Positions 21,674-32,524 of a stretch of 64,000 nucleotides of DNA are shown piece by piece (the stretch's first letter is position 1; each line of letters opens with the position of its first letter). This stretch comes from Sisyra terminalis (taxonomy: Eukaryota; Arthropoda; Insecta; Neuroptera; Sisyridae). The DNA is taken from the NCBI GenBank assembly GCA_958496175.1, contig OY292279.1:3286001-3350000 (forward strand). The letters are read 5' to 3'. Under the pieces are notes generated by a model. The model worked only from the letters and a program-made list of their open reading frames with translations. It had not been told where the DNA came from and ran no database searches. The position numbers were made by a program, and so were the translations under genes.

Positions 21674-23313
21674 ATGAATTTTTACTATATTTTTTTCGTG
21701 GTATTGTCGGTCATTTGTTTGTGTGTGACGTGGAGCTGGGGCCAGATTCTTGCATTTGGAGGTTTTCCTGGATTTTTTCCTGGAGGTGTAAGTGTTTTTC
21801 ATCCTCTTTAATCCCTAATAATTTATTATTTATTTTTTCCCCAAATTAAACATGATCCTTTGTGATATAAAACTTTCAATACATTTTCGATTTTTCCGCT
21901 ATAATGATGAAATTTATCTTTAAAGTTTTTCCCAAAAAGGCTTAGAATTTTTTGTTTTTGGTTTTTCTTGTAAACACTATGGTTTTAAGCACCAAACTAT
22001 TCCTTAGATGGGGGAGAAAAAAAAATATTTTTTCCTTCCCCATGTTGAATTTAGCCCGTCAAAAACTTTCATTCTAATTTTATATGACTCCTTGCTAAAG
22101 TTTTTACATCTTTAAGACTAACCACCTGCTTCCGTCGGTTAATTTAATTTTTTCCAAAGCTTAATCATGCTTTCCTTGTTCATTCGATTAACCTTTCATT
22201 TATTTGCTTAAAACTTTTTATGCTCATTTTTTCCTATTTGAAGCACGAAAATGACAGCTTTTTTAAAAAATCTGATGATTTAAAGTTCAAATATTGTAAT
22301 TATCTAGATAAAAAAAAAATTAATGGAAGTTTTTATATAATAAACGAAACGTTTATCAAATTATACTGCGCAAAAGTTACCAAAACAAATCCAAAAGTCC
22401 TCAACCGGTTTTCTAATTTAATTTTACTATTCGTTGGTGTTTTCCATACTCTTTTTTCTGCTTCATGCTTAAAATTATTCTTCAATTATCCCTAATAATT
22501 TATTATTTAATTTTTCCCAAAATTAAACATGATCCTTTGTGATATAAAACTTTCAATAAATTTTCGATTTTTCCGCTATAATGATGAAATTTATCTTTAA
22601 AGTTTTTCCCAAAAAGGCTAAGAATTTTTTTTTCTGGTTTTTCTTGTAAACACTATAGTTTTAAGCACCAAACTATTCCTTAGATGGGGGAGAAAGAAAA
22701 ATTAATGTTTTTTCCTTCCCCATGCTGAATTTAGCCCGTCAAAAACTTCCATTCTAATTTCTCATGATATTTCTCTATTTATATGACTCCTTGCTAAAGT
22801 TTTTATATCTTTAAGACTAACCACCTGTTTCCGTCGGTTAATTTATTTTTTTCCAAAGCTTTAAATCATGCTTTCCTTGTTCTTTCGAATAACCTTTCAT
22901 TTATTTGCTTAAAACTTTTTATACTCATTTTTTCCTATTTGAAGCACAAAAATGACAGTCTGTTTTTAAAAAATCTGATGATTTAAAGTTCAAATATTGT
23001 ATTTATCTACATAAAAAGAAATTTTAATGGAAGTTTTTATATCATAAACGAAACGTTTATCAAATTATACTACGCAAAAGTTGCCAAAACCAATCCAAAA
23101 GTCCTCAAACGGTTTTCTAATTTAATTTTACTTTTCGTTGATGATTTTCAGGGAGTGAGAACTTTTGTGGGCTACGGAGGTTCGGGGTACCCTCGACCGT
23201 ATTTCCCATCATATAACCAGGGCCGCCGCGATTCCTGGAGCGGTTATGAACGGGATGATTGGCGCGGACGAAGAGGCTCCCACAGTTGGGGCTACAGTGG
23301 CTCCCGATATTGA
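21674..23313 (+). CDS. Secreted Gly/Tyr/Arg-rich protein, two exons
   Basis: Exon 1 is 21,674-21,787 (38 codons) and exon 2 is 23,152-23,313 (53 codons plus stop), giving 91 aa. The donor is GTAAGT after …FPGG and the acceptor is GATTTTCAG; the join is in phase 0. Residues 1-23 are a signal peptide (MNFYYIFFVVLSVICLCVTW, cleavage probably before QILAFGG). The mature part has GGFPGFFPGG, then GVRTFVGYGGSGYPRPYFPSY, split across the junction. It ends in a basic and acidic, Trp/Gly/Ser-rich tail (RRDSWSGYERDDWRGRRGS, then HSWGYSGSRY). This resembles small structural cuticle or silk-like secreted proteins, but no defined domain is seen. The exon layout matches the two minus-strand genes, suggesting a related local family. 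The intron is made of two copies of a 677-bp repeat. Confidence 0.82.
21811..23150. repeat. Intronic two-copy tandem duplication, period 677 bp
   Basis: ATCCCTAATAATTTATTATT begins at 21,811 and again at 22,488. The whole 660-bp unit is repeated, including ATCCTTTGTGATATAAAACT and AACGAAACGTTTATC, at roughly 90 percent identity. Together the copies fill nearly the entire intron of the secreted-protein gene, so the intron doubled by tandem duplication. The second copy ends at the functional 3' splice site. The corresponding part of copy 1 reads TTTTCCATACTC and lacks the AG. Confidence 0.88.
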
Positions 23314-23436
23314 TTCAGCCGAACAAAACAACTTTTTGCTGTTGATTTATTAATAACTTGATGTGTATCGTCTTTTTCTTGGATTTTAATTACTATGACG
23401 TTATTTGTTTTCCGAAAAAATATCATTATAAGTGTG

Positions 23437-23442
23437 AATAAA
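23437..23442 (+). terminator. Poly(A) signal for the 21.7-23.3 kb gene
   Basis: AATAAA 124 bases downstream of the TGA at 23,311-23,313, in GTGTGAATAAAC. Confidence 0.6.
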
Positions 23443-26100
23443 CAAAACTTGGCCTTGTACGGTGACAAATTTTTTTAAGGACACTCAAACCAGGTTAGGA
23501 ATTCCCAGACTGTTCTACAAACCTGTCCTTTACCTTGCTAAACCTTCAACTGTTTATTTCAGGTTTAAATTTAACGATTATTACGTCATTGTTCTAAACT
23601 ATGATCGATCTAGTCAATCACTTTATTGATTCCATTCAATAGTTTTGCAATGTTTTTTTTCTCGTCGATAATTAATGACTATTGACGACTTTTCCGGTTC
23701 TGGAATTGAGCAAAGATTGTAACATTGACCAGAAATAGTGGTAATTGATATTGATAACATCAAATTTTTGTGTAATGATGGGTCAAAACACGAATTTCCA
23801 TTTAGAAAGGATCTTTATTTTAAGATTGACTGAATCATCGGTGGAGTCAAAATATTATTATCATAAACATGTTAGAATTGTATAATTTGGATAGTGTGGC
23901 ATCCCACGTGGCCTTCAGATGCGGAGCATCTTCTTATTTAAAATCATATTTAAATATTAAAGAAGAAAAACTTGGGAAAAAAATAATAAAAAGTCATGAA
24001 TTTTTATTGGGAAAAAAATGAATTATTAATCAATCATAGAAGGCTGTGAATTAATTTATGAATTATTAATTGTTGAAATAATCAAGAAAAAACATTAATG
24101 GAAACATTAAATTGGCGTTAATTACCTTTAAAGGTAATATTTGTTTTAAGAAAGCCACTTAAGTAAACATAATAATATGACTAAATTTTTAAGGATTTAA
24201 TTATTTTGAATGATTTATTGCTGCTTAGGAAGTCACTATGATTTATAATTCTTGGAAATATAAACAATTTTATGTAAAACTAATAGTTTTTACAAGCAAA
24301 AATTAATTGGTATGAAAATATTGATCAAATATTTTAGTTTAAAAATGGATTTTTATCGATGGCGTTTATGATGACTTGGTGAAAACTTTTGGAAACTTTC
24401 CTACATCAAATTCCATTGTTGCAGTACCAATATCTTTGGACGATATAAAAATTGTACAGATCAAAGATTTACCAACAATAATTTCACTTGAAATGTATAC
24501 CAAAAACGTTGGAGAACCCTTGAAAACTTTTTCACAACAATCAATTTTCAACCATTTATTTGCATGATTCTTTCTTAAAAAATTTCACAAAAATTTGAAT
24601 AAAAATCAAAAACAATAATTTTATATAATAAATCAAAGTGAATAGTAAACTAGAAGTATTAAAAAAACCGCATCTGAATAATTTTTAATTTGTTGTAAGA
24701 AAATTTCATCAATCAACGTCAAAAATAAATGACTCATAAAATGATCGTTTTGATAGCAAAAAATATTTATTTTTTTTATCTATAAGTTTATGATTCTCTT
24801 TGAATTCTAATAAGATTGATTTGATGGAATGATTTACCGTAATTATAATTGATTAAACCAACTAAAACCATTTCATAATTCACTAAAAGAGTAACGGAAA
24901 TCTATTGACCAAAAAAAAAAAAATGTTCAACAACAAATAAATTATTTTTTTGAATTGATTTTCTTAAAGGTCGAAAACATATTAATAAAGAAATGTTAAA
25001 AGTCATAGAATAATGAATTTTTTATGCTATTTTTAACTTTGAAATAGGATTACTGATAAAAAATATTATTTTTAAAATATGTCTTAATTCATAAAAGTAA
25101 AACGCAATTTTTCAATAATTTTAAGAAGGTATTTCTCCGGGTATTTATTTAGTTATATCCAAAACAGGACCGAACTTAAAGACTAAGCTAAATGGGTTAC
25201 AATTTATAAGCCTCCACTTTTTATTAACTCAAAAATTCTGGTCAAAAATCATTAAATATAGATATGAATTTATTCATGTTGGCCTATAGCCCTTACAGTT
25301 TTAAATCCTGATATTTAACTTTAAATATACACAAAATTTTCCGGTAACCATTTTTTTTTCTTCAAGTAAAATTTGCCTTATTTTCCTGTGGAATATGGAA
25401 AAGATTTAGCAGCAATTTAAATTCATTGTTAAGGTAATGCCTTATGCTGGATAATTCCAGCGATAAGGTGGAATCTTCGATTGTCCTTTGAATTAACCTG
25501 GAAATTAACGTCCAAATTTTCCGGTTTTACCATTGAAATATAAATAATATAATAATTGATTAATAATAAATAATTTTTCTATAGAACTATCAAGATTATT
25601 GTGGTTTGGATGCCCCAAAGAAAAAAGGAAGAAAACGATTGAAATTTTGGACTTATCATAAAGAGAAATGAACTGCAATAATCTAATGAATCTTTCCAGG
25701 GATAGACCAAGTCAAAAAAAAAGAATTCACCTTTGCAGGAAATTAAACTACCAAGCAAAAAGCCAATAAAAAAATTTAATATAAAACCTACATTTGTTAA
25801 TATTTTCGACTGAAATCCCAACTTAAATTTTGTTCCATGTTAAACTTATTAGCAATTCCTTATTATCGATATTTGCCCATATTGGCTACATTTATCTTTG
25901 GAAGTTACTAGTTTTAACTACCAAAATTATATCTAAACTTAATTTCAAAATAACATAGTCACAATCCTGATTAACTGAAACAATAAACCGATAATTTAAG
26001 CAACGGAAACTTACTCTTTTGTGAGCAATTAAGCGTCAAAGAATTTTTAGAAAAATTCTTCAATATTTATGTTAATCTTGGTACCATTTGGAAAGGGTAC
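23443..26100. other. Intergenic AT-rich sequence, no gene recognised
   Basis: Contains an 18-bp perfect palindrome at 24,121-24,138 (ATTACCTTT and its complement). It also contains an 11-bp hairpin at about 25,440-25,468 (CCTTATGCTGG, then CCAGCGATAAGG). Open frames of 61-80 codons have no recognisable features. Confidence 0.55.
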
Positions 26101-26157
26101 AAACTTTTAGACAATCTTTTTAGATGGCCATTTAATAAAAAATAAAAGATCAAAATA

Positions 26158-27014
26158 GGAATCCGATAGGGCTCAATACTGGGGCCAACCCTGTATAATT
26201 TCTTCATTAAAAACTTACCAGAGCATACACAGGACTCTTTAGCAATGGTGCAGGTCAATATTGTTGAAAACCCACGAGATATAGCTTCAGAAATCGAAAA
26301 TTTCATCGAAAGAAAAAGAGAGAATTTCTATCGAATCTAAGAAAATGCAAGGTGGAAACAATCACCGAAAAAAAGGATCAAATAGGATTCAATGTTAGGA
26401 CCATCCCTTAAAAATACTCCAGAACATACCCAGGATTTGATATTAATGGTTCAGGACTTAAATGTTGAAAAACCGTGAGGTATAGTTTCAGAAATCAAAG
26501 ATTTCTTCGAAAGAGAAAATGGAAATGGCTAAGAAATTTAAATAAATGCAATGCAAAGCACTAAAAAAACCAAGTGAAAATCAAGGATAAATTAATAATC
26601 AATGCAATTTTTATATTTTCATATGGTTTACAGATTACTAGTGGCTCAGTGGTCAAGGTGACCACTCCAAAACTAATAAGTGTTGGGTTCACTCCTCTTA
26701 TCGATCAAATTTTCGATATATCTCAATTCCAGATTTTTATTAACTCTAGAGCCGCTAAAGACTTTGGTAATTAAAAAGCAACAGTTATTAAATGTAAAAA
26801 ATATAATTTACTTTCAAAGAATGATATATTCTTGAGATTGTATTAATTTTCTTAATTTTTTTCTGATTTTTTCTGTAGAAGGAGTCACCCAATTTTTGTA
26901 GGCCCCTAGCCTTTAGTGGCCTAATAGTGTCATCTTAAAATACCGATGGGATAAGCGATGATATCTTTGAAACCATAATTGGAAGCTTTAATATATCTAG
27001 GAGTGTATTTTGAC
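26158..27014 (+). pseudogene. Decayed non-LTR (Jockey-type) reverse-transcriptase remnant
   Basis: One frame from 26,158 to 26,340 reads GIR, a stop, then GSILGPTLYNFFIKNLPEHT. This matches the conserved G-[VI]-x-Q-G-S-x-L-G-P-x-L-Y-N and I-N-D-[LI]-P block of non-LTR reverse transcriptases, with the usual Gln replaced by a TAG stop. The catalytic YADD expected about 10 residues later is not present (…DSLAMVQVN…). Further on, 26,994-27,014 reads YLGVYFD, which fits the KYLGVxxD block that follows the palm in Jockey-like elements. A degraded second copy of the first block lies about 220 bp downstream (near 26,380-26,520). The element is clearly dead; clade assignment rests on these short blocks only. 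Confidence 0.55.
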
Positions 27015-27016
27015 AC

Positions 27017-28095
27017 CAAGTGGTTAACTAGCATCCATTTATCCTTAATCGTCATCCAAAACTAAAAAGTAATTCTATTAGACAAATGGACGTAAAAATT
27101 TAAAAAAAAAACGCATGCTTTCCAGGATAAAATCATAAAAAGTTATACAAGGAATTGAAAAAATCAATCATTATCGAAAGTATTTCCTACTTAAGCTACC
27201 GGCAAGGGAGATGACTGAATGGTGAAGGAACTGGCAAGAACAATCTATTACAAAGATGACACAAAAATTAATTTGCTTCAACAGTATGAGAAAAACTATC
27301 AAAATTTAGAAAAAATATTAGTAGTTTGAATTCGAAAGACAACTACGACTTCGTGTCCAAAAACCACCATGAGTTTTTGCAAAAATTTGACCAGACCACC
27401 AGAGATACTATAGATAAGCTCCTGAATATCTGACCTCAAAAAATTCAGTTTTTTAGACTTTCCTTCCGATAAAACAACTTTTAATTTGAACCCGCTAATT
27501 TTTGCCAATTTCAAATTTAGAAAAAAGTGCAGTTTTTTTAAGCTCAAACCATTCAAGTGGTTAACTGGCATGAATTAATCCAAACATAAATTTTCATTTT
27601 GAACCAAAAACGTAAATCTATTAGACTAAAAGACATAGAAATAAAAAAACCCAAGGACTCCAGGATAAAGCCATTAAAAGTTACACAAGAAATTAAATTT
27701 ACCAATCATCGAAAGTATATACTACCTAAGACACCTGCAAGAGAGATGGCTGAATGGTGAAGGGTTAAGACTGGCAAGAATAATCGATTACAAAGATGCT
27801 CCAAAAATGAATTGGCTTCATTAGTATGAGAAACTGGTGAAAAGGAAAATTCAATTAAAATATCAGAAGTTTAGATTCGAAAGTCAACTACGACTTCCTG
27901 TCCAAATCTACCATGAATTTTTGTCGAAATTTGGCAAGTGAAACTTTAGGTAAGCTCCTGAATATCTGACCTCAAAAAATTCAGTCTTTTAGACTTTTCT
28001 TCCGGTAAAACAACTTTCAAATGAAGTTGAATCTGCTTATATTTCCCAAATTTAAATTAGAAAAAAGTGCAGTTTTTTTTAGCTCAAACCATTGC
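27017..28095. repeat. Two-copy tandem duplication, period about 536 bp
   Basis: CAAGTGGTTAACT begins copies at about 27,017 and 27,554. The blocks GCTCCTGAATATCTGACC (27,418 and 27,954) and GTGCAGTTTTTTT, then AGCTCAAACCATT, recur at the same spacing. The left boundary lies within the reverse-transcriptase remnant, just after YLGVYFD, so the duplicated unit includes the downstream end of that element. Confidence 0.75.
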
Positions 28096-30570
28096 CACTT
28101 AGTTGCCAATTTCTTGCTTCATTCCATCGTTATGCACGACGCTAAATCAGCGTTCATAAATTCTCATTACAGAATTTTTCCCAACACTGTAAACTTAGCC
28201 CATTAAATCATCACAAGTTTACAAATTGTTTAAATCCACTTAATCTTTAATATGAGACGCGGCGATTACGCCTCCCCATTCCCCCCCCCCTCCCCACCCC
28301 CGGCGCCGAATCTTAAGCGTCTTGTTTAAATCTTGGAAAAAAAGCGCGTCGTTTAGCTCCAACGCACGCAAATCAGGAACAAGCGGGAATGATGCATGGT
28401 GCAGGATCGCCTTATTACTTGGCGTTATATGTTCCCGGAAAAATCCAATAAAAATCACATTAAGATAATAAATTCGCTTATTTAACTTGGTGGTATAATG
28501 TGTTTGTTAATATGGTGCAAAAAAAAAATATATATATAAATTGAAACAACGACTTGGCAATTTGGGAGTGGGACAGAGGCAATAGGATCGACGAGTGGGT
28601 ACCTACATAGTGAAACGAACTCTCATACTCGGTCGAAAGCTGCATTGCGTCGCAATAACTCTCATATCATTCCCGTTCCATCCCACTTCCCAGCAAACTT
28701 GCTCACCAACTACCACCCCACCCCACCCCCCACCCCCCTATCCACTACTCGTTCCAGTCGGATACAATATCCCGAGTCTATCCCGCCAATCCAGACGTAC
28801 ACTCCATCTACATACACCTAGTGGATACATTCGTTTCACATATATATATAAGCTCTCTCACACGTACGGAGCTTTGAGGGTGAGCTTTTAACTCATCCGA
28901 TATTCAACTGTTTTCTTATACCTCAACACATATGCGCCATCTTGGCATATTATTGTTATTACCCCCTTATTATTATTATTATTACTATTATTATTACTGT
29001 AGCGCTTTTAGCAACGACCGACGTCGAGCGTAGACGTTTGATATTCAAACGATACATTCGAAAATATCTTAAAAAGCACACGAAAATTTTCCCCCCCCCA
29101 TTCCAGTGCCTCGAATATTACGTACATTTATTGTAAAACTTTCAAATATTTACAAACATAACAAAACCAAGAAAACATCTCTGCAGTATCAAAAGCTTTC
29201 TTTTATAAATTCGAATCTAGAAATTAAATTTTGAGCTTTTACTGATATTTCCAAGTAAAACACTTACAAATTGACTGACTAAAGTTTTTCTTTTTTCTGA
29301 AGCTTTTGCCTTAAAAAATTGGTGACAAATCGAAGCATTAGTTCTAATTGTATGAAGAATGGTTGAAAAGCTGTGCTTTTTATTACCAAATCTGAAACTC
29401 GATTATAGTGAAAGCATTGTTAAACTGATGGTTTTATGTTAACTAATGATGTTATACTTTGCTTTATGCAACTATTAAATTTTAATAAAAGCGAAATAAA
29501 AATGGGGATTGCGAGGGCTTTGAGCTTTAGCTCAAAGCATATAAATTTGTTGATATTGCTAGTTTGGTAAATACGGTATATGCGTAGGTTTCAAGTTATA
29601 GACGAGAGCTTTTACGTGATTTATTCGAGAGTTTGAAGAAACTTTTTTATGTGCAACTTGAATAAAAGCTTCGTGGATGATTTTTTCTTCTGGTAATTAC
29701 AACAGGCATTAAACATACGAAATTGTTATTGATTTTGAAGTGGAACGTAAAGCTTCTATTTCAGTAATAATAAAACCAATAATAGGGAATTTATATTTAA
29801 ATTAAAGCATAAAATGGGATGAAGAATGAAGAATGGTAATAAGAAAAGTTTCTGTTTTGAAAATTAGTTTTAAAAGTTGGCAAAAAAAAAGCGGTAAAGT
29901 TTATCGCTCAAATCGTTGAACGGGAACGTATGAGTTCATTTATTACATAGATAATGTACTATGAATATATTCTATATATGTGCATAAGTATATGAAAACG
30001 AGGAGAGAAAATGTCACAATTTATGAATATTGAAACACTCTCGGCAAATCCCCATTTAATTTGTGTACTATGGAAAAGTGACTAAACCAGCGAAAGCTCT
30101 GAACCAAGCTTTTATATCGCTGCATAGAGATATATATACATATGGGTGGATATTGTAGAGATATATGGGGGGTACTACTGCAGGGGAGAAACGTTGATCT
30201 TGTCTTATATCATTCGAAATTAAAATATCAACTTTCCATGCAGCTTTGGATCCTTTTTTATTAAGCTACTGTGAAAAAAGTTCAATGTTTATCCTAGTGA
30301 ATTATTTAATGATTTAGGAAAACTTTTTGGATGATCAAAGATTGTAAAAGGCTTATAAAAAGACAAAGAATACAAACTTAAGAAGGTGATTGATATAAGG
30401 TGATTGATCTCGATCATTATCGATAAAATTGATGAAATTTGGTCGACTTATTTGAATATTACGTTTCAAAATATTTTAGTTAAACTTTTGACTGTAGGAA
30501 TTGAGAATTTTGCTGACCAATTGGTAATTATTGAAGGTAATAGATGAAAAAATTAAGATCTCAGCTTTTA
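28096..30570. other. Intergenic region with two C-runs (G-rich on minus strand) and simple repeats
   Basis: 28,274-28,303 and 28,714-28,741 are C-runs separated by single A, T or G bases. On the minus strand each contains at least four tracts of four or more G and could form a G-quadruplex. An (ATT)n-like run is at about 28,967-28,998. The open frames here (98, 72 and 64 codons) are low-complexity or featureless, and no gene is supported. The elevated GC content at 28,240-28,830 might mark a regulatory region of a gene elsewhere. Confidence 0.45.
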
Positions 30571-31302
30571 TTAAGGGGTTATATACAGTTAAAATTTTCA
30601 AAAAATTGATTTTTTTTTCTTTTCTTAATGTACATGTATTTAAGAATACGTACAGAAAATTTCATATCGTTCCGGTGAATATTTTCGAAGTTACACGTAA
30701 TTTTGAAAAAAAATAATTTATTCTATGTAAAGCGCTTTTTAAACTTTAAACGCGTTTTTCTCAAGATGGTGTTTTCAAAGTCGGTGACCAACATTACTCG
30801 AAAACGGCTGAACCGATTAGTCTCAAATTTTCACATGAGCTTCTTTAATAATTTTTTTAGTAATTTATCGAAGATTTTTTCTCACCGATAAATATTTTTT
30901 TTTTTATAAACAATTTAAGACCGGAATTTTGGTCAAAAATCGATGATTTTTTTTTTGAGAAACCGCCATTTGGTCAAAAAAAAAATTATTTTGCTTATTC
31001 CTTCGATTGATTACTAGATTTAACATTACTTTAACGAAATCTGTTTGGTTTTTTAAATTCAAAGGATCCAGTTCAGAGATATAGTGGTCACCGCAAAACG
31101 TCTTTTTTGAGAGGAGCTCCCGGAAATCAGCTGTAGCTGCTTTCCAAATAAATATTTTTACTAATACTAAGTCTTAAAATACAGTTAAAAGATACCATAA
31201 TATGTGCACAAATTTTTAAATCAATTAATTTAAAAGTTTTCTCTGAAAAAATTCTGGAAAATTCGCTATTTTTCGGCCTTCTAACTGTATATAACCCCTT
31301 AA
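30571..31302. mobile_element. TTAA-flanked MITE, about 724 bp, Kolobok- or piggyBac-like
   Basis: The 17-base terminal inverted repeat GGGGTTATATACAGTTA starts at 30,575, and its exact complement ends at 31,298. Both are bordered by TTAA (30,571-30,574 and 31,299-31,302), which fits a target-site duplication. TTAA duplications occur in piggyBac and Kolobok elements, and termini starting with G-runs are more typical of Kolobok. The interior has no transposase. The two short open frames inside (61 and 62 codons, 30,531-30,891) are incidental. Internal phrases such as AAACGGCTGAACCGATT are common in insect non-autonomous elements. Confidence 0.75.
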
Positions 31303-31359
31303 ATAAGCAGAAAATTCAGGTTGTTTATAATCGGGGTTTTTTATTTAACATTTCTTAAT

Positions 31360-31413
31360 ATTCAAATTAGCTACGTTTCGTTACGTATTGTAACTTCATC
31401 AGGCTTCTTGAAT
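31360..31413 (-). ncRNA. Hammerhead-ribozyme-like motif, best-formed copy
   Basis: Minus-strand order: ATTCAA, GA, AGC, CTGATGA, an extra A, GTTAC-AATAC-GTAAC, GAAA, CGTA, GCT, AAT, TTGAAT. Helix I is ATTCAA/TTGAAT plus AGC/GCT with an internal loop. Helix II is a perfect GTTAC/GTAAC. Helix III is the minimal ACGT. The core CUGAUGA…GAAA is canonical apart from one A between A9 and helix II. Predicted cleavage follows GUA. All three helices form without mismatch, making this the strongest candidate in the window. Confidence 0.72.
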
Positions 31414-31511
31414 CACAAAAAATGTAATATTTTCAATTTAAAATCAATAAATCTATTGATTATTAAATTAAATTTGTTGAATTTGAATTGAAAATATTAT
31501 GTTTTTTTGTG

Positions 31512-31565
31512 ATTCAAGAAGCCTGATGAAGTTACAATACGTTACGAAACGTAGATAATTTGAAT
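31512..31565 (+). ncRNA. Hammerhead-ribozyme-like motif, right-arm copy with two mismatches
   Basis: Same 54-nt layout as the minus-strand copy at 31,360-31,413. It carries GTTAC-AATAC-GTTAC in helix II (a U-U mismatch in the middle) and GAT instead of GCT in helix I (one lost pair). The core CTGATGA and GAAA are intact. Likely weaker or inactive compared with the left-arm copy. Confidence 0.6.
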
Positions 31566-31608
31566 ATTAAAAAATGTCAAATAAAAAAACCGATCTTAAA
31601 CAACTTGA

Positions 31609-32426
31609 ATTGTCTTCTTATTTAATTGAAGGTAATTATTTCTTGTATAATCCACAAATTTTGGTCAATGTTTGATCGAAAGTTTCGGCGTCAATGTTTT
31701 TTGATATAAAACTTTTTGTGGAACTTTAAGGCTTTTATATATTTACTCTTTGGATCAAGTGAAAGTCTAACTTCAATTTGGAACTTTTTCAATGAATCGT
31801 TAAAGTGTTTCCTCTAAAATTTGGGGAAACTAATTGAACTTTGGGGTTGAAAAAAATGTTCCTTATTATTTTGAAGAGCTGCTTTATAAATTTTGATTTT
31901 TTATTAAAGTTGGGAAGATTATAAAAAAAATATATTGATATAAACTTAATATCTCGTTTAATATTGATCTTCGCGATTTGGTCTATAGGACCTTTTTTGT
32001 AGAAAATCGAAATCTCTACAAGTTTTTTTTTTTATAATTTTTCCGTAGCTCTTGTTATTTACGAGATAAATGCAAAAAAAAACTCGAATTTTATGGAAAA
32101 ATCAGGTTCAGTGGCACGTACTACTTCACCGATGTGAGTTACGACTTTGTTGCAATGGGAACTTTTGTAGAGCGTTTAATTTTGAGTCATAATCATCTTC
32201 GGTAAAAGCGATCCCATGAAATGCCGCTGAAATATAGAATTTTAAAAATAAAAAATCAGAGTTTCCGTGTATTTTCAATGGGAAATCTTTACACGTCTTG
32301 GTCGAGGACTTAAAATTAATATTAAGGGCTCAAATTTTCAGGGAATTTTTTTTTGGTATATCCAACAAAATTTCACGATGGGACCAAAAAAAGTCAAAAA
32401 AAAAATCACCCTTGTGTATACAATAT
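31609..32426. other. Intergenic sequence, probable old repeat, unassigned
   Basis: 31,990-32,260 contains CCTTTTTTGTAGAAAATCG and CTTTTGTAGAGCGTTTAATTT. These echo the TTTTGTAGAACGTTTAATTT motif of the fold-back element at 1-675. That hints at a related repeat, but boundaries cannot be defined. No gene is seen. Confidence 0.4.
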
Positions 32427-32524
32427 ATATGATATATTGCGGTTCAAATTTATGTTTATGGTATGATTTTTATAAATTATTAAATTAAATTATACTACAT
32501 AAATTGGACCGCAATATATCATAT
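32427..32524. mobile_element. Short deletion derivative of the 11.5-kb inverted-repeat element
   Basis: ATATGATATATTGCGGT at the left is exactly complementary to the right end (ACCGCAATATATCATAT). Inside is TTATGGTATGATTTTTATAA and TTAAATTATACTACATAAAT, homologous to the right arm at 11,681-11,743. Only one full arm and a stub of the other remain, and the hammerhead-bearing centre is gone. The shared arm shows that the 11.5-kb element belongs to a dispersed family. Confidence 0.65.

Larger units (their letters stand above)
31318..31608. mobile_element. Inverted-repeat element with two opposed hammerhead motifs (Penelope-like remnant)
   Basis: Left arm (about 31,318-31,450) and right arm (about 31,480-31,608) are inverted copies of about 130 bp around an AT-rich centre. 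They share CAAGTTGTTTA-type ends and an internal 54-nt hammerhead-like block each, pointing away from each other. Penelope-like elements carry such ribozymes in terminal repeats that can be arranged in inverted orientation, which fits this layout. No coding sequence for reverse transcriptase is present. The element lies 15 bp beyond the MITE at 30,571-31,302. Confidence 0.65.

Noticed and set aside
23165..23353. 62-codon frame over exon 2 of the plus-strand secreted protein
   Set aside because: Out of frame with the spliced signal-peptide exon; the phase-0 splice gives a Gly/Tyr-rich tail consistent with exon 1.
28595..28891. 98-codon Pro/Thr/Ser/His-rich frame
   Set aside because: The composition comes from C-runs and simple sequence, and no coding signals flank it.
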